Shown here piece after piece: positions 13,465-19,953 of a stretch of 19,953 nt of DNA. The translations under genes and the position numbers were made by a program. Under the pieces are notes generated by a model, which saw only the letters and a list, made by a program, of their open reading frames with translations, searched no databases and was not told the DNA's origin. Every line of letters begins with the position of its first letter. The first letter of the stretch is position 1. The DNA comes from JAYRGC01 sp041908065 (lineage in GTDB: Bacteria > Pseudomonadota > Alphaproteobacteria > UBA9219): positions 1 through 19,953 of the forward strand of contig JAYRGC010000019.1 in the NCBI GenBank assembly GCA_041908065.1, read 5' to 3'.

Positions 13465-13647
13465 ATGGCCAGCAAAACTAAAAACGACATCAAATTGGTA
13501 AGCTCAGCCGGAACGGGATTTTTCTACGTCACCAAGAAAAACCCCAAGAACAACACCAAGAAGCTCGAGCTGAAGAAATACGATCCCCGCGTCCGCAAGC
13601 ACGTGGCGTTCAAAGAGGGCAAGATAAAGGAAGCCAAGAAGTCCTAA
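13465..13647 (+). CDS. rpmG: 50S ribosomal protein L33 (zinc-free type)
   Basis: This 60-residue protein of the large subunit near the E site has the L33 core KLVSSAGTGFFYVTKKNPKN, then YDPRVRKHVAFKEGKIKEAK. It contains no cysteines, so it is the zinc-independent C-minus type, as expected in alphaproteobacteria. AGGGA lies about 8 nt upstream of ATG 13465. It is probably cotranscribed with rpmB. The hairpin units of repeat copy 2 begin about 35 nt after its stop, and each resembles a small terminator in the sense of this gene. Confidence 0.95.
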   Translation: MASKTKNDIKLVSSAGTGFFYVTKKNPKNNTKKLELKKYDPRVRKHVAFKEGKIKEAKKS

Positions 13648-13682
13648 GCGGCTCTTTAAATCGGCCATTACGCAAAACAAAT

Positions 13683-13915
13683 AGCTGTCATTTGAGAAGT
13701 CACAGCCAAAGGCCGTCATTTTGACGCATACGGCCAAAGGCCGTCTTTTTGAAATACAGCCAAAGGCTGTCATTTTGAAGTCACAGCCAAAGGCTGTCAT
13801 GCGAGCCGCCCCTTGGCGGCGAAGCAATCCAGTGCCACAGGCGCAACGTCTCTGGATTGCTTCGCCGCCCTAAGGCGTTCAACGCTGTCCAAACCAAATC
13901 ATGGCGGCTCGCAAT
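13683..13915. repeat. Dispersed palindromic repeat, copy 2
   Basis: Four plus-sense 26-28-bp hairpin units (palindromes at 13702-13716, 13730-13744, 13756-13770 and 13783-13797, ACAGCC AAA GGCTGT or close variants) precede a core. The core has outer arms GCGAGCCGCC (13801-13810) and GGCGGCTCGC (13903-13912). Its 18-bp inner inverted repeat pairs 13815-13832 with 13852-13869. The second palindrome seen in copy 1 is decayed here (about 13873-13886). A partial unit starts at 13683. The copy fills the 310-bp convergent gap between rpmG and the TPR gene, in which no gene is seen. Confidence 0.9.
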
Positions 13916-13957
13916 TACGACACTTGATGCTGCTGCAGACATTGCAAGCTGTTGCCG

Positions 13958-16900
13958 TCACTTGTCCAACGAGCGGTACTTATCCAAAAATCCTCTGAAC
14001 ATATCCACTTCGCCCATCTTGGATTGGGCGGCGGCGATGTCGCGCATTTGAACGGCCTTTTCCGGACGGGTAAGAACGCGGAAAGTGTCGCTTTGCTGGG
14101 TTCCGGCCATGGCCGCTCCGAAATCGATGGCCAGCTTACCTAAACCATCGGTATCGCCCGACAAAGACATGGCCACGGCGCAATTCACCAGCCATTGCGC
14201 TTTTTCATCTGACAATGTTTCCCCCGCCGCCGGAGGTGCGCCCGCCAAATCCCTCAACACAGCGGCGGCGTCGGTCCATTTCTGGGCGCGCATGGTTATG
14301 TCGGCCTTCAAAGTCCGCGCCGCCACGCTGTTGTCGTTCTTAAGCAAGGCCAGCGCGTCTTCGTGCTTGTCCTGCTCGGAAATAGCGCGAGCGCGCAGCA
14401 GAATCCGCTCTTCCCGCAGGCTTTCCGGCATGGCTTGCATTTCGCTCATTTCCAACGCCGCGATGGCGGCGGCGGAGTTGCGATCCAAAAGCCTTATGGC
14501 GGCAAGACGCGCCCCCATTCTGGACTTGCCCTCGGGATCGGCGGCGGTTCTGACCAGCCCCTCCAAAAGCGTCGCCGCTTGCTCTAACAAGTCGACTTCC
14601 ACCAGCCGTTCCGCCAAGTTCACGCCGACCAAATCTCCGCCAGCCCCCTTCGGCATCAGGTCGTGATATTCCTGATAGAGCGACAACGCTTCCATCGGCG
14701 GCATATTTTTTCCGGCGTCGGTGGAAAACACGTTGCGGAAAGCCGTTTCCATTTCAGCCCTTATCTGCTTGGTCAACTCGCCATTAGGAAACAGGCGTGT
14801 CGCTTGGGAAAGAATGGCCAGTCCGGACTTGAAATCTCCGGCTTCGATGTAAAAGCTCCCCAAACGGTGCAGAATGTCCAATTCCAAATCGTCGCCGCGC
14901 CAAGCGAAACGCAATCCTTCCAGCCTGTCGGCGGCCTGTCTGGCGGTTATGGAATGCGTAGCCACGCCCAAATCAGTCAAGGCCAGCTCGGCACGTATTT
15001 TGTAGAGCCTATCGCGGGAGCGGGCGGTTTCGCGCCACAAGCTGGCCGCCGATTCGGCGCGTCCGGATTTGACGCTCATCACTCCGCGCAAATATCGGAT
15101 GGCCGGATAGACCTCATCCAAGTGAGGGTTCGTTTCCATACGATCCAGCCATTCAGCCGCCTCCCTATCCTTGCCCATGGCGATGGCGGATTCCACTGAC
15201 AAAACCTGAAACCGCGAATGGAACGGTTCTGGATACGCGGCCAACACCTGCTCAGCCACGTTGAACTTTTCCTCGGCGGTCTTCCAATCCCGCAACCGCG
15301 CGGCAGCCACCGCCCGCCATAATTCGATCTCCGGGCTGTATCCTATCTCCGGATCCTCCAGATCGTTGAGTCCCTCGGCAGGATGGTCTGCCAATATTCT
15401 CGCCGCGCCGCGCAAGGCCAAGAAATCGGCGTGCGTGGCCAAATCGGGAACCTGCCGCGCCAACATGAAGAGCATGGAAAGAGCCTCGTTGCCCATGCCG
15501 TATGTGAAATAAAATCGAGCGAGATCCAAACGAGCGCGATTGCGCTCCATCTCCGGAACATCGACGATGGTCTGCATCAACCGCTGCCGCGCCGCGGTAA
15601 ATGTCTCGTTGGGTTTGCCGCGCCACGTCGCGAAATCGAACAGTGTCTTTCCTTGCGATGCCAGCTTGGCGCGCTTGGAGGATTGCTGTTGCGCTCCGGT
15701 GTCTGACGACGGCGACAACAATAGCCCCCCGTCGGCCGTCACCTCCGCCCCGTCGGAAATGGAGCGCATCACGACTTTTTCATGGAAAGGCTTTATCACC
15801 AGCCCTTGCGAGGAGGAAATGACCTCGAAATCCGTCAATCTCCGCGCCGCGCCGAACGCCGAAGCCTGGCGCAGCGGCATGACGATCAGGTCGTCTCCCA
15901 CCACCGGATCGTTAAAGCGAACCGGATCCGGCAGATTGGAAACGGGCAACATAACCCGAGCCCCCAACGCATAGTCAGGCTGGACTATTAGATCGGCGGA
16001 AGCGTAAGGCTCCACCCTCCCCCGTCCGGCCATTATCCGCCACGCCGTGCCGGAAAGCCCGACGCTGATGAAAACCCCATTGGGAATCGCGAAACGGTAT
16101 CCGCTGTTGCGGGGAAGATCCAAAACCTCCGCCTTGACTTTGATTTTCGCTCCGTTCGCCAGCTCTTCCAAGCTCATGGTTATCTTGCGATCGAATATAA
16201 TGGTGCAATATCCGCCGCGAACGAACGCCGCCAAGCCGACAGCCATTTTGGGATCAAGACTGAGAAGCATTTCGTGAGAAAATCCGATTTCGGGAAATCC
16301 CTCAAGGTTCCGCGCCGCCTGCCGCAACGGCAAAACCACGGTCGGATTCGGGGTAGCCGTCAGAACCTGATGCTGTTCCTCCGCTTTGAGTTTAACCGGC
16401 GAAGGATCGCCGCCGCCAACAGCGGCTTTGTCGCCCGATAACGGGGCGTCTACGATAACTGCCGACGACGGCGCAGGGGCGAGCGCATCCAAAACCGGAA
16501 AAGGTTCGGCCTCGGATTCCGGCGGATTTTTATTGGCATCGGCCATATCCTTGGCCGGTTGGGACAAGGCCTTGGCGGTTTTTTCTTGAACAGGCTTTTT
16601 CGCCGTGTTTTCCGGCGCGACCGGCGCGACGGAAATGGCGGCTGGTATGGCGGCCTCCGACGCCGGAGGGCCGAACACGTCTATGACAATCGTTCGTCCT
16701 GCGGCGGAATCCTTTATCGTTGCCTGAGGAGAAACGTTAAACAGCAGAATCTTCCCTCCCTCCAGCGAAGATTTATATTTTATCCGCCCTAATTTAGATG
16801 AGGAAAAAGATCTTTCGTTGAAGGAGATCGGGGAGAAAAACTCCACCGACAAAGCTGCCCCGTCCCTTTTCACCTCGTGCCTGACGCCGGATGGCTTGTC

Positions 16901-17062
16901 GATGGCTATGCGATCGAAATTGGGGTGAACGCCAAACCTTATCGCGAGCGCGCCCCCTGACTTCTCGGCTTCCGCCGACGCGCCCCAAGAAGACGCGGAA
17001 AATCCTCCCGCGCCGCAGGCCACAAGAATAACGGCCACGCCGATGGTTAACGCAAAGCGCAT
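13958..17062 (-). CDS. Large periplasmic TPR-repeat protein
   Basis: This 1034-residue exported protein resembles the long TPR proteins of unknown function found in alphaproteobacteria. The N-terminus MRFALTIGVAVILVAC is a signal sequence ending in LVAC, a good lipobox (Cys16), though a type I site after SWGASAEA is also possible. Residues about 40-133 (IRFGVHPNFDRIAIDKPSGV, ILLFNVSPQATIKD, TIVIDVFGPP) look like an AMIN-type beta domain that could bind peptidoglycan. An Ala/Pro/Lys-rich linker spans about 134-240, then a beta-rich part to about 490. From about 510 to 1000 the sequence is TPR-like helical repeats (RLDLARFYFTYGMGNEALSM, LGSFYIEAGDFKSGLAILSQ). No Shine-Dalgarno is obvious before ATG 17062. 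Likely a scaffold in the envelope; partners unknown. Confidence 0.78.
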   Translation of the reverse strand: MRFALTIGVAVILVACGAGGFSASSWGASAEAEKSGGALAIRFGVHPNFDRIAIDKPSGVRHEVKRDGAALSVEFFSPISFNERSFSSSKLGRIKYKSSLEGGKILLFNVSPQATIKDSAAGRTIVIDVFGPPASEAAIPAAISVAPVAPENTAKKPVQEKTAKALSQPAKDMADANKNPPESEAEPFPVLDALAPAPSSAVIVDAPLSGDKAAVGGGDPSPVKLKAEEQHQVLTATPNPTVVLPLRQAARNLEGFPEIGFSHEMLLSLDPKMAVGLAAFVRGGYCTIIFDRKITMSLEELANGAKIKVKAEVLDLPRNSGYRFAIPNGVFISVGLSGTAWRIMAGRGRVEPYASADLIVQPDYALGARVMLPVSNLPDPVRFNDPVVGDDLIVMPLRQASAFGAARRLTDFEVISSSQGLVIKPFHEKVVMRSISDGAEVTADGGLLLSPSSDTGAQQQSSKRAKLASQGKTLFDFATWRGKPNETFTAARQRLMQTIVDVPEMERNRARLDLARFYFTYGMGNEALSMLFMLARQVPDLATHADFLALRGAARILADHPAEGLNDLEDPEIGYSPEIELWRAVAAARLRDWKTAEEKFNVAEQVLAAYPEPFHSRFQVLSVESAIAMGKDREAAEWLDRMETNPHLDEVYPAIRYLRGVMSVKSGRAESAASLWRETARSRDRLYKIRAELALTDLGVATHSITARQAADRLEGLRFAWRGDDLELDILHRLGSFYIEAGDFKSGLAILSQATRLFPNGELTKQIRAEMETAFRNVFSTDAGKNMPPMEALSLYQEYHDLMPKGAGGDLVGVNLAERLVEVDLLEQAATLLEGLVRTAADPEGKSRMGARLAAIRLLDRNSAAAIAALEMSEMQAMPESLREERILLRARAISEQDKHEDALALLKNDNSVAARTLKADITMRAQKWTDAAAVLRDLAGAPPAAGETLSDEKAQWLVNCAVAMSLSGDTDGLGKLAIDFGAAMAGTQQSDTFRVLTRPEKAVQMRDIAAAQSKMGEVDMFRGFLDKYRSLDK

Positions 17063-17456
17063 AGGAAGCTGTTAGGATTGAGAAGAATGAGGGACATGGA
17101 ATCCGGACAGGCAGGGAATCGACGGCGACGCGGAGATTCGCCGCGCCATAGCCAATATACTATCAGTCAACCGGTTATCGCAAAATAAAGAGCAGGGCAT
17201 AGTTATATTTTAGCTCTTGCCCAAAATGGATGGGTATTATCTTTCAAAAAGAGCCGTCATTGCGAGCCGCCTCTTGGCGGCGAAGCAAACCAGTGCCGTT
17301 GCGCCTATGACTCTGGATTGCTTCGCCGCCCGACAGCGTTAACGCTGTCCAAACCGAAGAGTGGCGGCTCGCAATGACGGCCTTTGGCCATAACAGGTCA
17401 GATGACGGCCTTTGGCTGCGCTTATCCGCAAAATTGCCCGCCTGTTTCAAATAGCC
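17063..17456. other. Intergenic region between lnt and TPR gene, with repeat copy 3
   Basis: About 394 bp without a gene. Positions 17251-17419 are repeat copy 3. At about 17188-17222 AAGAGC/GCTCTT and GGGCA/TGCCC are interleaved; on the minus strand GGGCA...TGCCC is followed by TGCTCTTTATTTT, which could be a weak terminator for lnt transcripts or a small pseudoknot. The TPR gene promoter presumably lies in 17063-17180. Confidence 0.45.
17251..17419. repeat. Dispersed palindromic repeat, copy 3
   Basis: This is the copy with the longest outer arms: GCCGTCATTGCGAGCCGCC (17253-17271) pairs perfectly with 17363-17381. The inner inverted repeat (about 17278-17293 with 17314-17330) has one change (AAACC for AATCC). 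The palindrome ACAGCGTTAACGCTGT is intact (17333-17348). Two hairpin units (starting 17377 and 17405, 28-bp period) follow on the right, so in the minus sense they lie directly downstream of lnt. Confidence 0.9.
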
Positions 17457-19091
17457 TTAACAGCCAGATAACCGCGCTTGTTTGCGCCGCCGATGGATAT
17501 GCGCGCAAAACGCGGCGAACGCGCAAAGCGAGAAAAACGACCATAATGGGATTTCACCATGCTCGGAAAAGAAAGTGCGCTCGGAGGCGGGGAAGGGCAG
17601 ATTTCCGTCCACATATCCACTTTCGTCAGGCCGCTTTTGCGCCACTGTTCGGCCATAGGCGTCGATTATCGCAGTAAAGCCTTTATTCGCCACCCGCAAT
17701 AACGGCATGCCCTCCTCTATCGCCCGCAATCTCGCCATCTCCAGATGCTGGTATGGCCCTATGGTGTTTTCGAACCAAGCGTCGTTGGTGATGTTCAAAA
17801 GAAAGCGAGGGCGATCGCCCTTCTCCGCCACGTCGCCGGAAAATATGGATTCATAGCAAACCAACGGGCTGAATGGAGGCAGAGCCGGCACGCGCATGGT
17901 GTAAGGTCCGACGCCACCGGAGAAATCGCTACCCACCAAAGAAGTAAGCCCCTCCGGCAACAATCTCCGCAACGGCATGTATTCTCCGAACGGAACCAGA
18001 TGGAACTTGTCGTATCCAGCTATCAGATTGGCCTTGCCGTCTATCGCCACCACCGAGTTATAGTAATTCGTCAAGCCGCCTTCCAAGCGTTCCCTGCGGA
18101 TGGAGCCGGTTATCAGAATTGCTTCTTTCGGCAACGCTGCGGCTATCTCCCGCCGCCTTGCGAGGTTTTCAGCTAAATAGTATGCGCTGGCCGTCTCCGG
18201 CCATATGACGTGGGTCGGCGGCGAAGGATTATCTTCAGCCCCTTCCCCGCCAGACAGCGACAACAGCGAGCGGAAAATCCCTTCGCGCTCCTCCGCCTTC
18301 CACTTGTCGCCTTGGTTGACGTTCGGCTGCACGAGGCGGAACCTGATTCCTTCCACGCTTCCCAAGACTTCCGCATCCCCAAGGCGATGATTTCCCCATA
18401 TCGCGGCCACTGCGAACAATCCCACGAAAGCCGCGCATAAGACTGCGGAAAATGGCGAGAAAACGCGCCTGCCTTCCGCGCCGCAACCGGAGGAAGATAG
18501 AACAAAAGCAGGCAATACGGCGGCTATAGCCATCGCCAAGGTCAATCCATATATCCCGAAAACGCTGGTCGTTTGCAAAATCGGCAACGACGCGCTCCAG
18601 ACGTGTCCCAAGAGATTCCACGGAAAGCCGGTGAACAAATGCCCGCGCCCGTAATCGGCCAGAAACCACAACAAGGCGAAGACCAAGGCTCCGTCCCAAC
18701 GGGCAAGGCCGAATCTCCACGCGACGGAGGATGCAAGTCCGTAATACAGGGCGAACGCCGCCGGCAATCCGGCGGCGGCCAACGGCACAGCCCACCAAAA
18801 ACTGGCTATGTCGACGAACATCGACCCCGCCGTCCAGTGCATTCCCGCCACCATGCAACCGAAGGCGAACATCCAACCGACGGCAAACGCTTCCCGCGCC
18901 GACTCTGCCCCGCGCAGGATAAAGATCAAAGCCGGAAGGCATAGCCACGGCATGAACGCCAGACCGAACGGCGGGAATCCCAAAGCCATCGCCGCGCCGG
19001 CCATCGCCGCCGCGCCGTGCCTGCGCCACCCCGAAAGAGAGCGTAAAAACTCCTCGCCCCGAGCGTAATACGCGGATAGCCCAGCCGACAT
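17457..19091 (-). CDS. lnt: Apolipoprotein N-acyltransferase
   Basis: This inner-membrane enzyme adds the third acyl chain to the N-terminal Cys of lipoproteins. The N-terminal half is strongly hydrophobic with about six to seven membrane segments (for example MALGFPPFGLAFMPWLCLPA, FALLWFLADYGRGHLFTGFP). The C-terminal half is a nitrilase-type domain with the catalytic triad visible: Glu in VIWPETASAY, Lys in GYDKFHLVPFGEY and Cys in PLVCYESIF (residues 301, 364 and 414 counted from the upstream ATG at 19097; E267, K335 and C387 in E. coli). I chose ATG 19091, with AGGG 7 nt upstream; ATG 19097 would put that site too close. It starts 9 nt after the stop of the ubiT-like gene, so the two are almost certainly one operon. 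A final membrane helix lies near the C-terminus. Confidence 0.95.
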   Translation of the reverse strand: MSAGLSAYYARGEEFLRSLSGWRRHGAAAMAGAAMALGFPPFGLAFMPWLCLPALIFILRGAESAREAFAVGWMFAFGCMVAGMHWTAGSMFVDIASFWWAVPLAAAGLPAAFALYYGLASSVAWRFGLARWDGALVFALLWFLADYGRGHLFTGFPWNLLGHVWSASLPILQTTSVFGIYGLTLAMAIAAVLPAFVLSSSGCGAEGRRVFSPFSAVLCAAFVGLFAVAAIWGNHRLGDAEVLGSVEGIRFRLVQPNVNQGDKWKAEEREGIFRSLLSLSGGEGAEDNPSPPTHVIWPETASAYYLAENLARRREIAAALPKEAILITGSIRRERLEGGLTNYYNSVVAIDGKANLIAGYDKFHLVPFGEYMPLRRLLPEGLTSLVGSDFSGGVGPYTMRVPALPPFSPLVCYESIFSGDVAEKGDRPRFLLNITNDAWFENTIGPYQHLEMARLRAIEEGMPLLRVANKGFTAIIDAYGRTVAQKRPDESGYVDGNLPFPASERTFFSEHGEIPLWSFFSLCAFAAFCAHIHRRRKQARLSGC

Positions 19092-19100
19092 GCCCATGCC

Positions 19101-19784
19101 CTAAGCCGCCATCGCGTTTCGCCGTTGTCTGGCTTCCTGCTTGGCCAACTTGGCTTTCAACTCCGTCATTTCAGCCCGCAGCGCGTCGCATTCCGCCTCC
19201 AGATCGCGCCCGCCACCCCGCGCTCGATGCAAACCGTCGTGAAAGGAAGACGCGTCGGCGGCCATGCGATCGGTCAAGCGATTGATAAAACCGATAACCC
19301 GCGCCGCCGGAGCCGCGAACGGCCCCAAGACCGACAGAAACTCGTCGGAAAGATCGATGGATTCGCGATCCAAGGTATTGCGAAGAGCCACAATAACCGC
19401 GGTATCGCCGCTTATCACAAGCTCGCGGGAGAAAAACAGGGCGTCGCCGTCCGTCCGTCCTTCCAGCATGTTTATCAACGAAGCTAAGCTGCCCTTTATC
19501 GTGGCGTGCGGCTTGTCGTTCCCTGCGGACGAAGCGGAAAGCAAGGAAAGATTCGACCTACCGCCGCCCATGGACAAAACGAATCTATGCGGCAAATCCG
19601 TGGTTTCCACCAGCACGACAGCCGGTTTCAAGGCGGCCAAATTGCGGAAAAGCCGTGGATGGTTGCCCTCCATACGGCGCATCACCGCCGCCAAAGACCG
19701 TTCCAAGGCCGAGCTAGGCATCATCGCCATTGCCGCCCGCATAAGGGGAATGGGCAAAGCGGGATTTTCTTCGTGTCTGTTCAT
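19101..19784 (-). CDS. SCP2 lipid-binding domain protein, UbiT-like
   Basis: This 227-residue protein has an SCP2-type lipid-binding domain at about residues 45-145: RFVLSMGGGRSNLSLLS, then a segment with ATIKGSLASLINMLEGRTDG, DALFFSRELVISGDTAVIVA and LRNTLD. The DGDALFFSRELVISGD block is what I associate with UbiT (YhbT), which serves oxygen-independent ubiquinone synthesis with UbiU and UbiV. Those partners are not in the window; sequence upstream of 19785 is short and contains a repeat, so they could lie beyond the end. The C-terminus has a charged coiled-coil-like helix (LEAECDALRAEMTELKAKLA), not part of the core domain. No clear Shine-Dalgarno precedes ATG 19784, and the ATG at codon 15 is an alternative. 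The domain is confident; the UbiT role is inferred. Confidence 0.75.
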   Translation of the reverse strand: MNRHEENPALPIPLMRAAMAMMPSSALERSLAAVMRRMEGNHPRLFRNLAALKPAVVLVETTDLPHRFVLSMGGGRSNLSLLSASSAGNDKPHATIKGSLASLINMLEGRTDGDALFFSRELVISGDTAVIVALRNTLDRESIDLSDEFLSVLGPFAAPAARVIGFINRLTDRMAADASSFHDGLHRARGGGRDLEAECDALRAEMTELKAKLAKQEARQRRNAMAA

Positions 19785-19906
19785 TTCAAAGGCCGTTTTT
19801 ATGTCGACTACGCGGAGACTATCAGAGCATGGACTGGCCTGACCAGAGCATTTCGCTGTTCAAAGATTTGAGATATTACGCAAAACAGGTGGGAATAAAG
19901 CGCCGA

Positions 19907-19953
19907 CATTGCGAGCCGCCCCTTGGCGGCGAAGCAATCCAGTGCCGTTGCTA
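19907..19953. repeat. Dispersed palindromic repeat, copy 4 (cut by window end)
   Basis: CATTGCGAGCCGCC (19907-19920) then CTTGGCGGCGAAGCAATCC match the left half of copies 1-3. The window ends in the loop of the inner hairpin. No hairpin unit is seen on its left. It lies about 120 nt upstream of the ubiT-like start; the 19785-19906 gap holds no gene. Confidence 0.85.

Noticed and set aside
13504..13827. Minus-strand ORF with tandem MTAFGC repeats near rpmG
   Set aside because: It is translation of the 26-28-bp hairpin units of repeat copy 2 and the antisense of rpmG, not a gene.
13683..13915. CRISPR array
   Set aside because: The 26-28-bp units are contiguous near-identical copies without unique spacers, and no cas genes are present.

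Overview
The window looks like chromosomal DNA of a GC-rich (roughly 55-60%) alphaproteobacterium. The main evidence is a circularly permuted, two-piece type tmRNA gene, ribosomal protein L33 without zinc cysteines, an RF2 of alphaproteobacterial type, a UbiT-like SCP2 protein and a large periplasmic TPR protein. No phage, plasmid, IS transposase or CRISPR array is visible.

Layout. Positions 128-5679 (minus) read rodZ-like, then prfB with its +1 programmed frameshift, a YejA-type peptide-binding protein and rsmB. The last three are joined by two 4-nt ATGA overlaps and are probably translationally coupled. A divergent plus-strand unit follows: tRNA-Leu(CAA) and, 25 nt later, trpS. Positions 7016-11351 are accessory: a large minus-strand protein of unknown function (7248-8828), the permuted ssrA (plus), two small minus-strand ORFs with strong ribosome binding sites, a candidate structured RNA with its own promoter and terminator (minus, about 10061-10240), a basic protein of unknown function and a glycine-rich lipoprotein. 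Positions 11381-12995 hold gloB and a divergent SAM methyltransferase. rpmB and rpmG follow (13114-13647, plus). The last third is minus strand: a 1034-residue TPR protein, lnt and a ubiT-like gene.

A dispersed palindromic repeat occurs four times (about 7046, 13683, 17251 and 19907, the last cut by the window end). Each complete copy has a three-part palindromic core, flanked on one or both sides by 26-28-bp units. Each unit is a small hairpin pointing toward the core. The three complete copies lie directly 3' of genes, two of them between convergent genes.

Most of the window is housekeeping: translation (prfB, rsmB, trpS, tRNA, ssrA, rpmB, rpmG), envelope (rodZ, lnt, lipoprotein, TPR protein), detoxification (gloB) and quinone metabolism (ubiT). 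The least explained parts are the 10.0-10.3 kb RNA candidate, the small ORFs beside ssrA, the 526-residue unknown protein and the modular repeat. All calls come from reading the sequence; no database search was run.
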